From NCBI GenBank assembly GCA_023053545.1, contig JAKZAN010000005.1, positions 3,968,001 through 4,032,000 of the forward strand: 64,000 nucleotides of DNA. Reading direction: 5' to 3'. Of the stretch, positions 18,187 through 31,971 are shown piece by piece (the first letter of the stretch is position 1; each line of letters starts with the position of its first letter). The position numbers were made by a program, and so were the translations under genes. This DNA is from Lepidurus packardi. Taxonomy: Eukaryota > Arthropoda > Branchiopoda > Notostraca > Triopsidae. The notes beneath the pieces were generated by a model. That model was not told the DNA's origin. It saw nothing but the letters and a program-made list of their open reading frames with translations, and searched no databases.

Positions 18187-18723
18187 ATGGCAAAGCATCA
18201 TCCTGATTTGATTTTTTGCAGGAAACAACCCGGTGTAGGTCAGTATGTTTCTTAAAACTCTTATTTGTTCAAAACGTGTTCTCAATCGAAATGCTCATGT
18301 TTAGTAAATATAGCTAGATTTTTCAAATTTTCCTTTAGTCGTTTGTTTATATAGGTTAATGTAGTAATTCTTATTTCTTAGCCATTGGACGACTTTGCGA
18401 AAAATGTGACGGCAAATGTGTCATTTGCGATTCCTATGTAAGACCATGCACTCTAGTTCGAATTTGTGATGAATGTAACTATGGTTCGTACCAAGGACGC
18501 TGTGTTATTTGCGGTGGTCCTGGAGTATCCGATGCATACTATTGCAAAGAATGCACGATTCAAGAGAAAGACGTAAGCTATTGTTTAATTTATTATTTTT
18601 GATAACTGCAGTACATGTTTGTGTTTTCTTTAGAGAGACGGTTGTCCCAAGATCGTAAATTTGGGTAGCTCCAAAACTGACCTGTTTTACGAAAGAAAGA
18701 AGTATGGATTCAAGAAAAGATAA
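18187..18723 (+). CDS. PHF5A: PHD finger-like domain protein 5A (SF3b14b)
   Basis: Three exons (18187-18238, 18382-18572, 18634-18723) give 110 aa, exactly the family length. PHF5A is a core subunit of the SF3b complex of U2 snRNP and helps form the branch-point adenosine pocket. The sequence is almost identical to the animal consensus: [47 protein letters not shown] and the terminal [10 protein letters not shown]. All the knotted zinc-binding cysteines are present. The start follows directly from the invariant N-terminus. Divergent from RPL3. Confidence 0.98.
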
Positions 18724-19103
18724 TTTTTCTATTATTGCTATGTGAAACAAAAAAACAACACTTACATTTCAATACATTTTTACTTCACAACTATGACTAA
18801 ACATGGGTAGATAATTGTGTTCTGAGAGCAGGTTTCAAGTTACGTATACACTGATTATAAATTCCATTAGATGGACAACAAGTTTTCGAGATTTCATTTA
18901 AGATTAAGTTTTAAGCAGCGTAAGCTTTTTTAGCATAACTTACACTGCCGCACTAAACATTGTTCTTTTCTCCAAAGAGGAGTTACCATGTGAAAATTCA
19001 AATATAAACCCCTTGTATGCGGCAGTAAAATATATATTTAACAAGTTCAGATTTAACCCAGCTTTTTTCTCTTCCAACCTGGCGCAAATATTAAAGAAGG
19101 CAG

Positions 19104-22396
<3,293 letters not shown>

Positions 22397-22896
22397 GATT
22401 ATGGCAATGAAGAAATTATACGAACAAAATAACACCTGTCTACAATTTGCAATCGAAGGAGCAATAAGTAACTCACTTGAAGTTGAACTGACAAGTTACT
22501 GACAAAGATACATAAAAGAAATTTAAACGTAGTCGCAAGAACGCGACCGACTTAGGCGGCCAAATAACATCAACAACGTCATTCGATGTACCAAGAAGAA
22601 AGTTTTCCATGCGCAGCGCACGACTCCTATCCGTACCTTTTTGGAACCATGAAGTCCACTGGGTGGAGCTTGAAACCTTCGGAGAGGTGTGTCTTTCTAG
22701 ATAACTACGTAATAGTCACCATTACAAATGCTTATTCCGGGTTCGATATGTTTTTTAAATCATACTATAGAAGTTATTGTGGTATAAATCAAGTGTGTAT
22801 TAATTGCGAACTCCGATAGTGATTCTGTCTAAAATGTATCATCCACAGATCCGATATAAGCTCTTCTCCGGTATAACATTAAAAAACGTAATAAAA

Positions 22897-25866
22897 TTAA
22901 GCCAAAGAGCTGTTCAGGATGGGTACAGAAGGTTTTTGAATAACAATAGAGGCATAGCTTCTACTACGAGACACTGGTTTATTTTCCAATCTGTGGGAAG
23001 CGGCAGTACGAAGCATTTCCAAGAAACCTGCTCGCGGAGAAAGTGTCGTCGTTGTGGGTATCGTAGTTGGAAGAGAGCCAGGAATTCGGGGGGTAGCAAT
23101 ATCTTCTACCGCTTGGAGTGCTGTTGTCGAACTTGGAGTTTTACGAAGATTAGACGCGATCGCTGATTTTCTTGAAATAACAGCCAGTCGATGCGGATTG
23201 GTCGATTCGGTGGTTCTGATAGCGAACGGATATGGGGTGTGTGCTTCCTGGGCAGCTAAAGTCGTTGCATCCGTAGTCAAACGGTACGAAATTGTCCTCT
23301 CTTCCATTCTATTCGAAATTGGAAAAAGAGTTGTTGCTTCGGTGTTAGAACTAGGCAGTGTTATGCTTTCTTTTAAGGAGGTAGAACTGGGCAGCGGTGT
23401 CGTTGCTATCGTATCAGGACTAATAAGTACGGGTTTCTCTGCGGGTACGGTAGAAGTTTTGGGAAGGGCCGTCACCACAGTGGTAGGACGCGATGGCGCA
23501 GTTTTGTCCATAATACTATCAATCGGCGGAAGAATTGTTGCTAGTGTGGTAGAACTGAAAACAGTTCTACTTTCATTTTTGAAGGTAGGACTCGACGGGA
23601 GAGTTGCTTCTACCGAAGTAGGATGCACGCCGGCTATGTTTCCTTTGAAAATGGTAGGGCGGCGCGTGGGAGCTTGCAGAATAAGGAACTGGGCCTGCCT
23701 GTCGGATATGCTTTTAGGTTCAGGCTGAACCAAGATGTCGCTAGTTGATGATGGGTTTGTTTCAGTGTTCTTAGTTTCAGAATCACTAAAGAGATTAACA
23801 GCCTTGGGAACACGCGTTGCAGAGTCTGTATGTGGCTTTACCGGATTATTAGTATCCCGAGACGCTAGCTTTTCCGTTGTTTGTTTTACATGTATCTCGC
23901 TACGTGACTCGGATCGGATTTGCATAACTTGAGAAGTGGACGATTGAACCTGTGGAATATCTGGTTGCTTTGTAGTTGTAGTTGATGATGCCTCTGTACT
24001 AGTTTGATGAATAGTAAAAAGAGTTTCGGACGTACTTGTCGTTTCATACGTACCCAGAGTTGCATTTTCAGTCATTGCATCCAAATATTCGTCTTGGCGA
24101 AATAAGTCCTCACGAAACTGATCACCCGGTATTGTGCTAAAGTTCGGCTCTTCTGTCCAACTGGACGTGTCACTCTCGCTAATTTGATCGTCCAGAAATG
24201 ATGACTTTCTACTGAATGGTGATGGCTGGTTTAGATGGCGATAAGCAAACCTTGAATTACTCTTTGATGACAAAGCAAGTTTCCCAGAATTTGGCCGTTT
24301 ACTTTTGTTATCAACAGTTTTCTCTCTAGATCCTGTAGTTTTGCGAGAAGGTAGATTAGGTTGTGAGTTAGATCCGTGACGGAGCGGGTAGGTCGAGTTA
24401 GGACGTACCGATCGTAAGATAGACAGATGCTTGGGACTGGGTGTCGTAGAACGTGAAGGAAGTCTACGATTAATAATACCTGGTCGTGCTTTTTGTTCTT
24501 GCGTTTGAGAGACAGATGTTTTATTTCTTAGAATTGCTGCATAAGATAGTCTGCTCGGATCACGGCGTGGAAATAGGCCAGAAAGACTACTTTTTGACTG
24601 ATTAACAGTGGATTTCATTTCTTGTCGAGAGCTTGAATCCTCCACGTTGTCTAAGTTCGCTACTTCTGTAATGGATATGTCAGAAGATTGTCCTTTAGTA
24701 ATAGATTCTTTGAAAAGTGGACTGCTTGAAGTGTAAACCGGTACACCATGGCTATCATTAGCTACTTTGTAGGAACCTTCGCGACGATGGTAAGGCCGCA
24801 CTCTCGATCTAAATTTTGATACGTTTTTCATAGCGTTAAAAGGCCATTGGGCCAAAAGATCTACTTTGTCGCTTTCGGTATATGTATCTTGATCTAATGG
24901 ATGCGATGTGCTTTCAGACGTTGTGGATTCCAATGTAGAAGTCAAGGGTTGTTTCTTCAAAGAAGACAGAGTAGCTTCCGGTTCAGGGGTCGTACTGATC
25001 ATTTGCGTGTGATCTTCGAACCGGAATTTCAGAAAAGATGTGGCGATAGGCTCTGTGTTGTCTACATACGCAGGTAACGCGGGGAATGTCGCGGATGGCA
25101 CGTCTTGAGGACGAATTGCCATTCCCCTACAAACTCCAGGACGGCGACATATTCTTTTCTTTTTCAAAGTCTTTGAACCATTTGAAAAAGGAGAATTTTG
25201 GTTAAGAGGTCGGGATAAAGTTATTGGGACCCTGGCGGCGGGATCTGGAACTGGGGTTGTAGCTGCTGTTGATAAAGGGTGACTCTGTTGAGTACGGTCG
25301 ACTAGCTGTTGTTGTTCGGATTTCCAGGAATTTGCTTGCTGAAGGTCTGTTTCACTTGCACCTAAAGGCATCCAATGCACGACAGGCAGTTGGGTGTTTT
25401 GCCAAAATTCGTACATGTAGGTGTCTGTTTTGGCCATAGGTTTCTGATGTTGGGATAGCCGCTTTTCATTAGCCAAGAAGCTTACAATATCCTGATGCTG
25501 CAAACCAGGGTCCCGAACCACGAAGGCTAAGCTGTGGGATGCAGCTACAAGATCGCGCTCAAATTGATTTGCAGGTGTTGGCATGACATTGTGAGCAAGG
25601 ACAGCGGATGCTCGACTTTTTGCCTCATCGTTCTTAAGGAAAGACAAGCCATGGCTGATGGCTCGAGGTTTTGCATCTTCGCCTAAAAGGAAAACATTTT
25701 TACCAATTAACTAAAAATGTCAATGTCTAAAAATGCAACTTGTGATCTTACTTGGAGAATATGAAGCTGGTGCGTAGTATCCCGAGTCTGCATACGGTCG
25801 ACCTTGTCCGTGAGAAAATCCATTGACAAGCACTAAAAGAAAGTGTAAATCCCAAGACAATTTCAT
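22897..25866 (-). CDS. Secreted Ser/Thr-rich disordered protein, unknown function
   Basis: Two minus-strand exons (25752-25866 and 22897-25682) give 966 aa. Exon 1 encodes a signal peptide (MKLSWDLHFLLVLVNGFSHG), so the protein is exported. Residues about 40-150 look folded (FERDLVAASHSLAFVV and TYMYEFWQNTQLPVVHWMP). The rest is low complexity, rich in Ser, Thr, Pro, Arg and Lys, with repeated TT.ATTL and PS-type phrases near the C-terminus. No catalytic motif and no chitin-binding cysteines. I do not recognise the family. Candidate roles are an extracellular matrix or cuticle-associated protein. The plus-strand open frames across it are mirror artefacts of Thr/Ser codons. Confidence 0.75.
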
Positions 25867-25869
25867 TAT

Positions 25870-27170
25870 CACTGTAATAAATTTTCGTTCAAAACTCTAA
25901 TGTGTGCATTCCAGCACCTAGGCTTACCGACTGAAACGGCTTACCATAAATGTTTATGCTTGGTTTGAAAGGATAAACGGCACATATCAGGTCAATAGGT
26001 TGACTTACGGTAATGCCATCGGCACATGACCTGGATTTTATATTCCAATCGGGTTATGACCTCGGCTTCATGACTTTCAATGCGCTACACAGCGTTTGAC
26101 ATCTACTGCTGACCTAAAAAAATTGCTAACTCTTTACATCTTCAGACAAAACGCACTTAAATTAAGGGATATTGAAGTGCGTTGCTCTTTTACATAACCT
26201 TGGTTTGTGCGATGGAAAGTGAAGTGTTCCTTGGATTTTCCGATAAAGGAAGAGTTTGCATAGGACTTTTTTCCCTTTCCTTTTCCTAAGCGTCGCGCAT
26301 CCAGGGCGGGGTATGTCGCTCAAAGGCAAGGATGGGCCGGATAGGCTACTAGAACTGGATCATTTCAGGGTCGACAAGAACCAAAACAGCCTTCAAGGAC
26401 CTTGCCCTCTCATGTCGATCTATTCGTGGGTATATCTATAAGCTTTGACAGTTTAGCTTATAGAAACCCTTCAATAGATGTAAAGTAACATTAGCATATA
26501 TATTATTTGAACTTTGCACCTAAATCTAGTAAAAAATCTAGATCTAGTGAAAAATCTAGATCTAGTGAAAAATCTAAATCTAGTTTCACAGAATCTGAAA
26601 ATTCGTATTAGCTTATCGTCCACCATGCTCCTGGTCGCATGTCATATAGCCATATTTAGCTTGAGTATTTATTGTCTCAAATGAATTTCCAGTATGGAAA
26701 ATAGCAAGCTTATCTGGAACTTGTAAAAATGTCTATGGTTACGTAATCGTAAGCAACAGTCATCTAAAAATCCACATGTATGCACGTAAGGTATACACAA
26801 ACAAGCATTTTATTAGTCATGTAGAGTAATCAAGGTTCAACGTACGACTGATTGTATTTACAAAGAATGGTCTTTTATGTAGATAGCAAAGGTACTGTAC
26901 AAGGTCATGTAAGTCAATCAGTACCGGAGTGGGTCAGTCCAAGTGAAGACGGGTCAAGTCGATTAGTCAGATCCTGGTCAAGTCTCAAGAATTACAACAT
27001 TCCCCTTTCACTTACGCTATACTACACAAGATTACCATTTAATACTTTAAGGTTTCCAATCTTACAATCAGGTTAGGAATTCTTGGCCCGGGACATTCTA
27101 AGTGAACGTGATCAAAAGTGAACTAAGGCGCATCTTATGCTAAAAATGAAGGAAAAGGTGGTCTGAACTT
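25870..27170. other. Intergenic, with a short tandem repeat
   Basis: AT-rich with no gene supported. At 26524-26587 an 18-bp unit (tctagatctagtgaaaaa) is repeated about three and a half times. Confidence 0.6.
26524..26587. repeat. 18-bp tandem repeat, about 3.5 copies
   Basis: Units of tctagatctagtgaaaaa differ by one or two bases. Each contains the BglII-like palindrome AGATCT. No coding sense. Confidence 0.85.
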
Positions 27171-27180
27171 GGTGAGTTGA

Positions 27181-27285
27181 CCACAGTATAGAGGTTTAGA
27201 GTATAGAGGTATTTTGTATAGTATACAGTATACAATAAAATATACATAAAGGTATACAGTATAGAGGTAAACCTCTATACTGTGG
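27181..27285. mobile_element. MITE, 105 bp, with perfect 18-bp TIRs and 6-bp TSD
   Basis: Terminal inverted repeats CCACAGTATAGAGGTTTA (27181-27198) and its exact complement (27268-27285) enclose AT-rich sequence. The flanks are identical hexamers AGTTGA (27175-27180 and 27286-27291), a target-site duplication. The right end also folds on itself around GAGGTAAACCTC. It belongs to the same family as the element at 29631-30459. Confidence 0.8.
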
Positions 27286-27291
27286 AGTTGA

Positions 27292-27878
27292 CCTTGATCC
27301 CCTAGCTGCTTAAAAAATGCTGCTCTGTGATTTTCTATTCACAATTATTGCCCCCCCTCCCATTTTTAGCTATATCTCGTGTACAATATCTCGTGCATAA
27401 ATTTACCAACTCAATACGGTTACTCGTATTTATGTGTATTCTAACCTATCTATACAGTTTGTTACGTTACATTTTAGCCAATGCAGAGAAGTAAAATTAC
27501 GACACAGTGTAATATTACCATATAGAAACAGTATATAAGTGATTCACTGAAAAAAATCGTAATTTTACAAATAAAAGATGGTAAACTGTTGCAGTTGAAA
27601 ATTCCCACACATTTCCTTAAAATAATTTATACGACTTTTTGAGAGTCGAGTTTTTCGTTATAAGTTTATAATTCGTTGCCTAAAAGGTAACAAATACACT
27701 GATTTTTTTTAGTGTGTGATTAACATTCTCGTTTGAGAGCTTGTCTGTTCTGGTGTGAGAGCTAATTTTTTTTTTTGCAGTGCGTAAAATGTGCGAGGCA
27801 TGAGTGGTCCAGGTTTACTAAATCAAATCAACATATCAACATTTCAAGCATATCCAACGCTCTATTCAGGAATCCGAA
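27292..27878. other. Intergenic; degenerate promoter of the cuticle pseudogene
   Basis: AT-rich. Near 27792-27870 the sequence aligns with the promoter and leader of the intact cuticle genes (GTGCGAGGC..., CCAACGCTCTATTCAG), but the TATA box has been lost. Confidence 0.55.
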
Positions 27879-28610
27879 ATGAACGTGCTGGTCAAAGCTT
27901 CTTCGCAAAAGTTTTCATTTAGACTCTTCTCTCTTTCTAACGTAATCCCAGCCTTACGCTTACAGTGGCAACAATGAATACACTCCGTACTCCGATGCAG
28001 CCTGGCCGGCATACTCTGCTCGCCAATACCATGCTCAAGACGAGTTCGACCAGGCTTCTTCCGGATATTCACACCCTGGACAAGCCGCTAGCAACTACAG
28101 CGACGCTTTCGGCAACCAGGTCGGATCTTACAGCTACATCAGCCCTGAAGGCAAGGAAATCCACGTCCAATACATTGCTAATTCCAACGGATTCCTTTTC
28201 TCCCGTGCCATTCCAGTCCCCGTTGCCCGTGCCCCCGCAGAAACCCCAGTTGCCCGTGTCTTTCAAGAAGCCCCTGTTTTAATAATTAAGGATCCCGAGC
28301 CCGTCCAAGACACCGCTGGAGTAGTTCAGGCTAAGACCAAATTGTTCCTTTTGTAGAAGGAAGATGCCTACGCCGCTAAAGTTGCGCCTGAAAGCCGCAA
28401 AAAGCACGGAATTTTCTGCGCTGCTGTCCCTGTGGTTGCCGACCCTGCTTTTGCCAAAGCCACCATCCAGACTGCTTTCTAGGAGAAGCATGCCGCGCCA
28501 AGACCCCGGCTGGTAACAGCAAGGTCGACTTGAAGACCAAGTCCCTAGATATCTGCATCCCAGTAGCTATCTCATTTGCTCTCTACCCTCTCAACTTTTG
28601 CATACAACTA
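27879..28610 (+). pseudogene. Cuticle protein (Rebers-Riddiford) pseudogene
   Basis: Clear relative of the genes at 31129 and 33552: same two-exon layout, start ATGAACGTGCTG and conserved core (QYHAQDEF, GYSHPGQAASNY, GNQVGSYSYI). Broken several times. A stop occurs in the signal peptide part of exon 2 (CTTTCTAACG, near 27938), then TAG at 28354-28356 and TAG at 28480-28482, with frame slips near the end. The SRKKR site is altered to SRKKH. The promoter lacks a TATA box. Not expected to yield protein. Confidence 0.9.
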
Positions 28611-28734
28611 CCACAGGGCCATCTTAACACCCTCGTGGTCCCCTGGGCCAAGTTTCAAAATGGGCCCCTAAACAGGTCAAGATGGGCTCCCTAGTCTCGT
28701 AGGGCACTGGCCAGTGCCCAGTTGGCCCATGCAG

Positions 28735-29262
28735 TAAGACGGCACTTTGGCCTACTCATGCCGCTGAAAGCCGCCAGAAGCTCGGACTTTAAAGGCTCAT
28801 CCAGACTAGGTTTATTTTTACGTTTTTTTCTGTGATTTTTTTTTGCTGTTGTTTGTGAAAGGTATACAGATAGGACAGCATTTCTTCTGCGGCGTTCCGC
28901 CCCAATTCCTAGAAACATCACTTTTCCATGTGATACAAAGCATATGTGCATTGGCTGATTTTCCTGATTGGCCAAAAAATTTTGGAACCTGCCACGCGGG
29001 TTCGAAACATGCAGGAAACCATAAAACGTCCAGAAAAAAAGGTAGTCTGGATGAGCCTTAACACCCTGATGCATCCATCCAGATCACAAGTTTGTCCAAG
29101 AACAAATTCAAGATGGCTTATTTCACACAGGACGACACAGCCAATACCACGGCTATTACGAGCAAAGTGGAGTACACGACCAACCCTGACGATTTCTACA
29201 CCAGTTCAAGTTACTCCGGGTACAGCTTCCCCTATCCTTATAGCCCCGTCCAAAACTAAATT
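28735..29262 (+). pseudogene. Second cuticle gene remnant split by a MITE
   Basis: Left piece (28735-28790) matches the AAESR.K.GL segment of the cuticle genes. Right piece (about 29110-29259) matches their C-terminal tail, ending YSFPYPYSPVQN and a stop. A 268-bp MITE separates them. Only the 3' half of the gene is present, so this is a tandem-duplicate relic. Confidence 0.7.
28792..29059. mobile_element. MITE, 268 bp, with 17-bp TIRs and TTAA at the ends
   Basis: Perfect terminal inverted repeats AAGGCTCATCCAGACTA (28792-28808) and its complement (29043-29059). TTAA occurs at both borders (28789-28792 and 29058-29061), suggesting a piggyBac-like TTAA target. The left side overlaps by one base, so the exact end is uncertain. 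Contains a minus-strand open frame with no recognisable family. Confidence 0.7.
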
Positions 29263-29630
29263 ATATATGTTGATCAACTCAATGCATTATATAAAAAATC
29301 TATATCAGGATCCGCAGTACTGCATATTTATGTGCAGATAGGTATTTAAATAATAAGCAAAACGAAAATTGTAGAAATATTAACTCTATTAGCTTCAACA
29401 GAGCTAAAAACCAACTGAAGGCAAATAATTTACTTTATTATTAAGCCGTGTACTATTTAAAGAAAAAAAAAACTGTGCTATGAATGCCAGGCAATAGAGC
29501 CATCCAAACTGCCAACTTTCATTGTTCGTTACTGCGTATAGTTGTACATATGCAAAGGCAGCCGGAGTAACACTAAGGATCCCTTGCTTGGCTGTAGTAG
29601 CTTTTATTTATGGACAGGATAATATATACG

Positions 29631-30459
29631 TCACAGTATAAAGGTTTCGCAGTATGGTAACTGGGGGTATCTTCCAATGTAAAGGGATTAACACGATTTT
29701 CTCGGTCCCAAGAGGATGTGAGGGTACGAAGGCTTATATGGGGGATGGATTCCCAGACTGTGCCATGTACCCCCATGTAGGCATTCCTAATCTACTAGAA
29801 AAGGGGTTCGAGAAGAGAACAAAACAAACATTTGAAAGTGTTTTTGGAAAAAAACGGTTGATTTCCAGTTGATTATTTTTTTAATTTGTTCGTTCGAGTT
29901 AGGATTTACTATACACTTAAAGAAGAAAATGTAGCTGTAGCAGAAAGAGCCGTAGTTAAATGTGTTAAGAAAAATACTAAACTTGCAAAAGTTAGTAACA
30001 TTTAGGAATAGTTGTAAAGTACCAATGTAATGGATAACTCGTATATAGACGTAAATAGTCATAACAACACATAGACATTAATATACATGGGTATTTTATA
30101 GTATATGGGGTTAAACCTGTATACTATAAAACACCTATGTATGGGTTGCAAAATAGACTGCCTCCTCGTGGTGCAACCTGGGTAACGCGAAGTAGTCCAT
30201 AATGTGTATACGTGTTGTGCTTTGACCTAGTTAATTCATCTTTTATTTTAAGCTCACATAGTTTAAAGCAATAGATTTAAATTACGCGCTTTGTAAACCG
30301 TCGTGACCTTTTTTGAACTGCACTGGGAGGTTTGCGAATGTACCCTTTCATTTTCTGGCCTTTTACCTGAATATTACTCGGGGGACCGAGAAGGTCGTCA
30401 GAAAACCTTAACATTGGAAGATAGCCCTGTTAGCATACTGTGAAACCTCTATACTGTGA
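29631..30459. mobile_element. Non-autonomous DNA transposon, 829 bp, with 26-bp TIRs and 6-bp TSD
   Basis: Left end 29631-29656 and the complement of the right end 30434-30459 match at 24 of 26 positions (TCACAGTATARAGGTTTC then CAGTATG). Both sides are flanked by TATACG (29625-29630, 30460-30465). The ends match the 105-bp element at 27181. Inside at 30087-30145 is a further large imperfect palindrome (TTTTATAGTAT...ATACTATAAAA). No transposase frame. Confidence 0.8.
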
Positions 30460-30465
30460 TATACG

Positions 30466-31030
30466 TATTTGAGAACAGTAAATATGTGCACTTTAGATAT
30501 AACTATATTGCTGTTACAGTAACTAGTTTAGGTCACGATAGTTGGTTGAGATCCGTTTGTATTAAAATAATACATTTAAACTAAATATATTATAACTTTA
30601 AGCAAAGAAATGAAGAAATTACAGTAGTCAAATACAGAAAATGTATTTCATTGCAGAAACAGACCAATGACGGAAGTTTACATTTGTATAAAATATGACG
30701 AAATATTGCAAATAAAAATTATCTAATATCTCAAGTAAACAATGGGAACGGGGTTATAACGAAATTCAAAATAAATTCCAATAAACGCAACAATTCCAAA
30801 GTTATTTATAGTTAAGGTACTAAAAACTGATAATTTTGTGATAATTAAGTGGTCAAATTTTGAATTTAGTAATTGTTCAATTCTACAGCTTTAAAACACC
30901 GAAGTCACGTTCGGTATTTATTGGTATGTAACACAATAAAAAATGAATTAAAACGAAAGGTACCTGCAGGAAACGAAAGGAAAAGTGACAGGATTAGGCG
31001 TGGCGACCTTGATCTTCTAGCTGTTTCACA
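30466..31030. other. Intergenic, AT-rich
   Basis: No gene or repeat supported. Ends at the promoter of the first intact cuticle gene. Confidence 0.6.
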
Positions 31031-31064
31031 AGGGCGAGGCTTGGACCAGGTTCCACTATATAAG
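31031..31064 (+). promoter_or_regulatory. Promoter of cuticle gene A: GC motif and TATA box
   Basis: AGGGCGAGGCT (31031-31041) precedes TATATAAG (31057-31064). The start codon is at 31129. The same arrangement occurs before the other two cuticle genes. Confidence 0.75.
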
Positions 31065-31128
31065 TCCGATTTCACGTTTGGTTTAGTATGCATTTTGCAG
31101 CATCCAACGCTCTATTCAGCAATCCAAA

Positions 31129-31971
31129 ATGAACGCATTGGTAAGAGCTTCTTTATAAGATGTGTTTATGTTTCAATGTACTGTAACTTAAAATCTTTTA
31201 TAGACTCTTCTCCCGTTGTTGGCTTGTGCCTCTGCCTGGTTTGCACCTGCCACCGTGAACCCTTACGCTTACAGTGGCTTCGGTAGACAATACTCCACTG
31301 CTGCCTGGCCAGCATATTCCGCTGCTGCCTGGCCCGCATACTCTGCTCGCCAGTACCATGCTCAAGACGAGTTCGGCCAGGCTTCTTTCGGATATTCCCA
31401 CCCTGGACAAGCCGCTAGCAACTACCGTGATGCTTTCGGCAACCAGGTCGGGTCTTACAGCTACATTAACCCTGAAGGCAACGAAATCAACGTCCAATAC
31501 GTTGCTGACTCCAACGGATTCCGTGTCCTGTCCAACGCTCTTCCCGAAGCCCCCGTTTACAACGGTGTTGCTCCCGTAGACACCAACACTGCCCCCGTTT
31601 TCGACGGCAAGGCTCCCGAGCCCGTCCAAGACACCGCTGAAGTCGTTGAGGCCAAGGCAGAATTCTTCCGTCTGTACAAAGAAGCTGCCGATGCCGCTAA
31701 AGCTGCCTCTGGAAGCCGCAAGAAGCGAGGACTTTTCTACGCTGCTGCCCCGGTGGTCGCCGCCCCTGCTTTTGCCAAAGCCACCATCCAGACCGCTTTC
31801 TACGAGAAGGACGCCGCTGCCAAGACCCCAGCTGATACCACCAAGATCGACTTGAAGACCAAGTCCCAAGATGTGTACACCCCAGTAGCTACCCCCTTTG
31901 TTCACTACCCATACAACTTCGGATTTAGATCCCCCTTGTCCTACCCCTATCCCGTCGCATATGTTCAGTAA
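31129..31971 (+). CDS. Cuticle protein A (chitin_bind_4, Rebers-Riddiford)
   Basis: Exon 1 (31129-31140) encodes only MNAL; exon 2 (31204-31971) completes 259 aa. The split signal peptide MNALTLLPLLACASA is typical of arthropod cuticle genes. The chitin-binding core is FGYSHPGQAASNYRDAFGNQ, then GSYSYINPEGNEINVQYV and ADSNGFRVLSNALP. After an Ala/Pro/Val-rich stretch comes a helical AKAEFFRLYKEAADAA segment, a basic SRKKRG site and a Tyr/Pro-rich tail. Structural protein of chitinous cuticle. Intron 63 bp. AATAAA at about 32084. Close paralogue of genes B and C. Confidence 0.95.

Noticed and set aside
23054-23932. Plus-strand open frames of 224 and 65 aa across 23-24 kb
   Set aside because: They mirror the Ser/Thr codons of the minus-strand 966-aa protein; no splice or homology support.
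28691-29074. 127-aa minus-strand open frame
   Set aside because: It lies largely within the TTAA-flanked MITE and resembles no known transposase; not called as a gene.
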